Of a stretch of DNA of 45,027 nucleotides, positions 42,265 through 45,027 are shown one piece after another. The notes beneath the pieces are model-generated. The model was not told the DNA's origin. It saw nothing but the letters and a program-made list of their open reading frames with translations, and did no database searches. Both the position numbers and the translations under genes were made by a program. How positions within the stretch are numbered: position 1 is the stretch's first letter; each line of letters opens with the position of its first letter. This stretch comes from Clostridia bacterium (lineage in GTDB: Bacteria > Bacillota > Clostridia > Peptostreptococcales > Acidaminobacteraceae), in the NCBI GenBank assembly GCA_014859095.1, contig JACUUV010000023.1, positions 1 to 45,027 on the forward strand. The letters run 5' to 3'.

Positions 42265-44337
42265 TTGAAAACCATATTCAATTCAATAATAAAATTCAGA
42301 AAAAGCATTTTGATTGTTTTCGGTATCCTAATGCTCATCAGCATATTGCTGATCCCTGGAACAAAAGTCAATTACAAATTGATCGACTACTTGCCGAAAG
42401 ATGCAAATTCAACCCAAGCTATCCAAATTCTTGACTCCTCATTTGAAAGCAGACTCCCCAATTTGTCTGTCATGATCCAAAATGTAAGTCTACAAGAAGG
42501 CATGGCGTACAAAGAAAAGCTGGAGGCTATAGAGGGAGTTCATTCTGTCATGTGGTTGGATGACGTTTTAGGCGCTGAAACGCTTAAAACCACTCCTCTT
42601 TCATTTCTTGATCAAAAAATAGTTGAGGGCTACTATCGCAATCAAGCGGCACTTTATTCACTGGTGATCAGTAATGGGCTTGAAACTCAGGCGCTAGAAT
42701 CTATCTATGAGCTTGTCGGAGAAGATAATGCCGTCATAGGACAAGCCCTTGAAAATGCAAATGCTCAATCCAGTTCTATTGACGAAGTGATCAAAGCAAT
42801 GATTATTCTGATTCCTATAATCATTGTGATTCTCATTATCGCCACCGTTTCATGGCTTGAACCCATTTTATTCATGCTCACCATTGGTGTCGCCATTGCA
42901 ATTAACATGGGGACCAACATTATATTTGGCGAAGTTTCCTTCATTACACAAACCGTCAGTCCCATCTTACAGCTGGCTGTTTCCATGGATTATGCTATAT
43001 TCTTATTGCACAGTTTCACTGACAAAAGAAAAATTTACAATCCTGAAGAAGCAATGTTTCATGCCATGAAAGAATCATTACCTACTGTGACCGCCAGTGC
43101 GATGACTACCGCAATCGGATTTTCCGCCTTAATTTTTATGCGGTTTGGCATTGGTGCAGATTTAGGCATAAACCTGTTCAAGGGAATACTGTTGAGTTTT
43201 GTTTCTGTAATGGTATTTTTGCCTGTCATCACACTGATTTGCTACAAATGGATTGAAAAAACCATGCACAAAGACTATTTACCCCACCCAGGTGGTTTGA
43301 GTCGTGTACTAGTGAAAATCAGGGCGCCAATTTTGCTGATTGCTCTGATTATAGTTATTCCAGCATTTCTAGGTCAGTCAAAAGTCGATTTTATTTATGG
43401 TATGGACCTTGATTTTGAAGGGTCTCGTCCAATGCAAGACCAAAGTCTCATTGACGACATATTTGGTACTGAAAAACCAATGGTCCTCATCATACCAAAG
43501 GAAGAACTTTCTACAGAAAAAGCTTTAAGCAAGGAAATTAAAGCAATACCAAACATCACTCAAGTGATTGCTTACACTGAAGTTGTGGGCACGAAAATTC
43601 CAAAAGAATATGCCCCGGACGAAGTGACCGATCAATTCTACTCAGAAAAGTATACTCGTATGATTATTTATGCGGACATCCCGTCAGAAGGTCAAGTCGC
43701 ATTCAGTACAGTGGATCACATTTTGGAAGTTGCGAGCCAATATTATGATGACTACTACTTGTCAGGTCAAGCGCCAACCTTAAATGATATGAAAAAAGTG
43801 GTTGCTGTGGATATGGGAAGAATCAACCTTATAGCGATTGCTGGTATATTCATTGTTTTAATGCTGACTTTCAAATCCATCACCTTGCCAATCATCTTGA
43901 TTTTCACCATTGAGTCAGCTATTTGGATCAATTTATCCATCCCATATTTTATGGGGACCACCATCAGCTTTATTGGTTACTTGATCATCAGTACTGTCCA
44001 ACTGGGAGCAACAGTTGATTATGCGATATTGATGACCAATCGTTATTTAAATGCACGGCAAAACGAATCCAAAAAAGAAGCTATGTGGCATGCCTTGCAA
44101 AATAACGTTGCAGCCATTTTGGTTTCAGCAACTATTCTATCTATAGCTGGATTCATTTTGGCAGGTACCACAAACAATCCAATGATCAAAGAACTGGGAA
44201 TACTTTTAGGCAGAGGAACCATGCTTTCATTTATAATGGTTGTAGGCGTTCTACCAGCTCTGTTGTTGCTCTTTGATAAAGTGATTCAAAAAACGACATT
44301 GGCCCATAAATTTTATCAAGAGAAGGAAGGACAATAA
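42265..44337 (+). CDS. MMPL/RND family transporter
   Basis: 690 residues with twelve or so transmembrane helices in two halves. Each half has a large outside loop and the RND-type Asp in helix 4: SMDYAIFLLHSF near residue 238, and ATVDYAILMTNRY near 590. Such proton-driven pumps export lipids or hydrophobic drugs. The start is TTG at 42265 with AAGGAGG eight bases before it. It is followed after one base by a second gene. A TetR regulator is divergent, so induction by substrate is likely. Substrate not known. Confidence 0.9.
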   Translation: MKTIFNSIIKFRKSILIVFGILMLISILLIPGTKVNYKLIDYLPKDANSTQAIQILDSSFESRLPNLSVMIQNVSLQEGMAYKEKLEAIEGVHSVMWLDDVLGAETLKTTPLSFLDQKIVEGYYRNQAALYSLVISNGLETQALESIYELVGEDNAVIGQALENANAQSSSIDEVIKAMIILIPIIIVILIIATVSWLEPILFMLTIGVAIAINMGTNIIFGEVSFITQTVSPILQLAVSMDYAIFLLHSFTDKRKIYNPEEAMFHAMKESLPTVTASAMTTAIGFSALIFMRFGIGADLGINLFKGILLSFVSVMVFLPVITLICYKWIEKTMHKDYLPHPGGLSRVLVKIRAPILLIALIIVIPAFLGQSKVDFIYGMDLDFEGSRPMQDQSLIDDIFGTEKPMVLIIPKEELSTEKALSKEIKAIPNITQVIAYTEVVGTKIPKEYAPDEVTDQFYSEKYTRMIIYADIPSEGQVAFSTVDHILEVASQYYDDYYLSGQAPTLNDMKKVVAVDMGRINLIAIAGIFIVLMLTFKSITLPIILIFTIESAIWINLSIPYFMGTTISFIGYLIISTVQLGATVDYAILMTNRYLNARQNESKKEAMWHALQNNVAAILVSATILSIAGFILAGTTNNPMIKELGILLGRGTMLSFIMVVGVLPALLLLFDKVIQKTTLAHKFYQEKEGQ

Positions 44338-44338
44338 T

Positions 44339-45027
44339 ATGAAGAAAACAAGCATTTTACTTTTGATAGCAACTTTAATCTTTGGCAGCATCTCCTACGG
44401 AGAAGGCTTTAAAGAAGAGTCTATTTATGGTTTGATTTCAGAAAAAGGCACACTAGAGACTCTCCAAGTGGTTAATGCCATTCATGGATTGACTTATGAT
44501 TATGGTGATTATGATGGGATCAATAATTTGACTACACTAGAGGAACTCAGAAATGAAGCTTCAAAAATAACAATTCCAGTTAATGAAGATATTTTCTATT
44601 ATCAAGGTATTATGAACACTCCCAAATTACCATGGGATTTTGAGTTCACCTATGCCCTTGATGGTGCACCTACATCTTTGAAAGCTTTAGCCGGTGCCTC
44701 TGGTCATTTGAAGATTATTATAAAGATCAAACCTGGCTCAGATGAATTCAAGGATTTTTACGACAGCTACGCTTTACAGGTTGGTATGAAGTTTTCTAAT
44801 GATTTGGTGAAGGAAATTGAAGCAAAAGGTGCCACTATAGTCGAAGCAGGTGGCAATAAACAGGTTGCTTTCACCATATTGCCCGGTCAAGGAGCCAGTT
44901 TGGAAGTTCAAGCTATCGTTAAAGATTTTGAGATGGATCCAATCACTATAAATGGTGTCAAGATGGTTTTCGACATGACAATTGATCCCTCCGAACTGAC
45001 GAATGAAATTTTGGCGTTAAAAGATGG
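44339..45027 (+). CDS. Exported protein of an MMPL operon, partial (runs off the window)
   Basis: Only the first 229 codons are present. Residues 1-22 (MKKTSILLLIATLIFGSISY) form a signal peptide. The rest is a beta-rich domain (GHLKIIIKIKPGSDEFKDFY) I do not recognise. Genes with such extracellular domains and later heptad-repeat regions commonly follow MMPL transporter genes in Firmicutes and may be a partner of the pump. It lies one base after the transporter stop, with AGGAAGGA before the ATG. Confidence 0.7.
   Translation, partial: MKKTSILLLIATLIFGSISYGEGFKEESIYGLISEKGTLETLQVVNAIHGLTYDYGDYDGINNLTTLEELRNEASKITIPVNEDIFYYQGIMNTPKLPWDFEFTYALDGAPTSLKALAGASGHLKIIIKIKPGSDEFKDFYDSYALQVGMKFSNDLVKEIEAKGATIVEAGGNKQVAFTILPGQGASLEVQAIVKDFEMDPITINGVKMVFDMTIDPSELTNEILALKD

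Overview
The window looks like a piece of chromosome from a low-GC, Gram-positive anaerobe of the class Clostridia. The signs are strong AGGAGG ribosome-binding sites with several TTG and GTG starts, surface-layer (SLH) and LysM wall anchors, a lipoprotein foldase, a methyl-accepting chemotaxis protein, hydrogenase-type nickel chaperones, large Fe-S flavoproteins and, most tellingly, a SelW-like selenoprotein. A Fusibacter-like relative is plausible, but that is inference. I see no rRNA, tRNA, CRISPR array, prophage or intact insertion sequence.

Layout. 1-258: a cluster of hairpins behind an L-asparaginase/GNAT operon (minus). 2258-4237 (plus): a zinc-finger/LuxR-HTH/DUF2087 regulator, a DUF1292 protein and a DUF2975-XRE pair. 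4271-13096 (minus): NRDE/TANGO2 protein, secreted M6 metalloprotease, cyclophilin lipoprotein, an SLH-anchored ice-binding-type protein with YggT, a VWA protein next to a macro-domain fusion, and a polytopic membrane protein. 13143-16923 (minus): hypB, a 924-residue Fe-S flavoprotein and hypA, joined by TAATG overlaps. 17214-19410 (plus): a transposase-derived protein that has lost its catalytic triad, followed 10 bp later by a flavoprotein. 19420-27681 (minus): chemoreceptor, EamA exporter, HAD phosphatase/PucR pair, and a LysM protein with three covalent-FMN domains downstream of a two-component system. 27930-30578 (minus): an EF-G/TetM-like GTPase fused to a NYN nuclease domain. 30774-32426 (plus): a RocB-like M20 hydrolase. 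32458-36028 (minus): an unrecognised protein with acylphosphatase, the SelW selenoprotein hidden by an in-frame UGA, and a papain-like protease interrupted by UAA behind a structured leader. 36259-41509 (minus): a membrane Ser/Thr kinase, an esterase/oxidoreductase pair, a small exported protein and two broken genes. 41533-45027: a TetR regulator divergent from an MMPL/RND transporter operon that runs off the window.

How the genes may work together. Nickel insertion plus Fe-S/flavin electron transfer (hypB to hypA) and the extracytoplasmic triple-FMN protein under a two-component system suggest flexible anaerobic redox metabolism. Wall-anchored and secreted proteins point to an active cell surface. 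The least explained items are the GTPase-NYN fusion, the transposase-derived protein/flavoprotein pair, the selenoprotein and the leader RNA at 36097-36215. Four damaged coding sequences (27710-27889, 34211-36028, 40563-40948, 41056-41509) show local gene decay or, for the single-base lesions, possible sequencing error.
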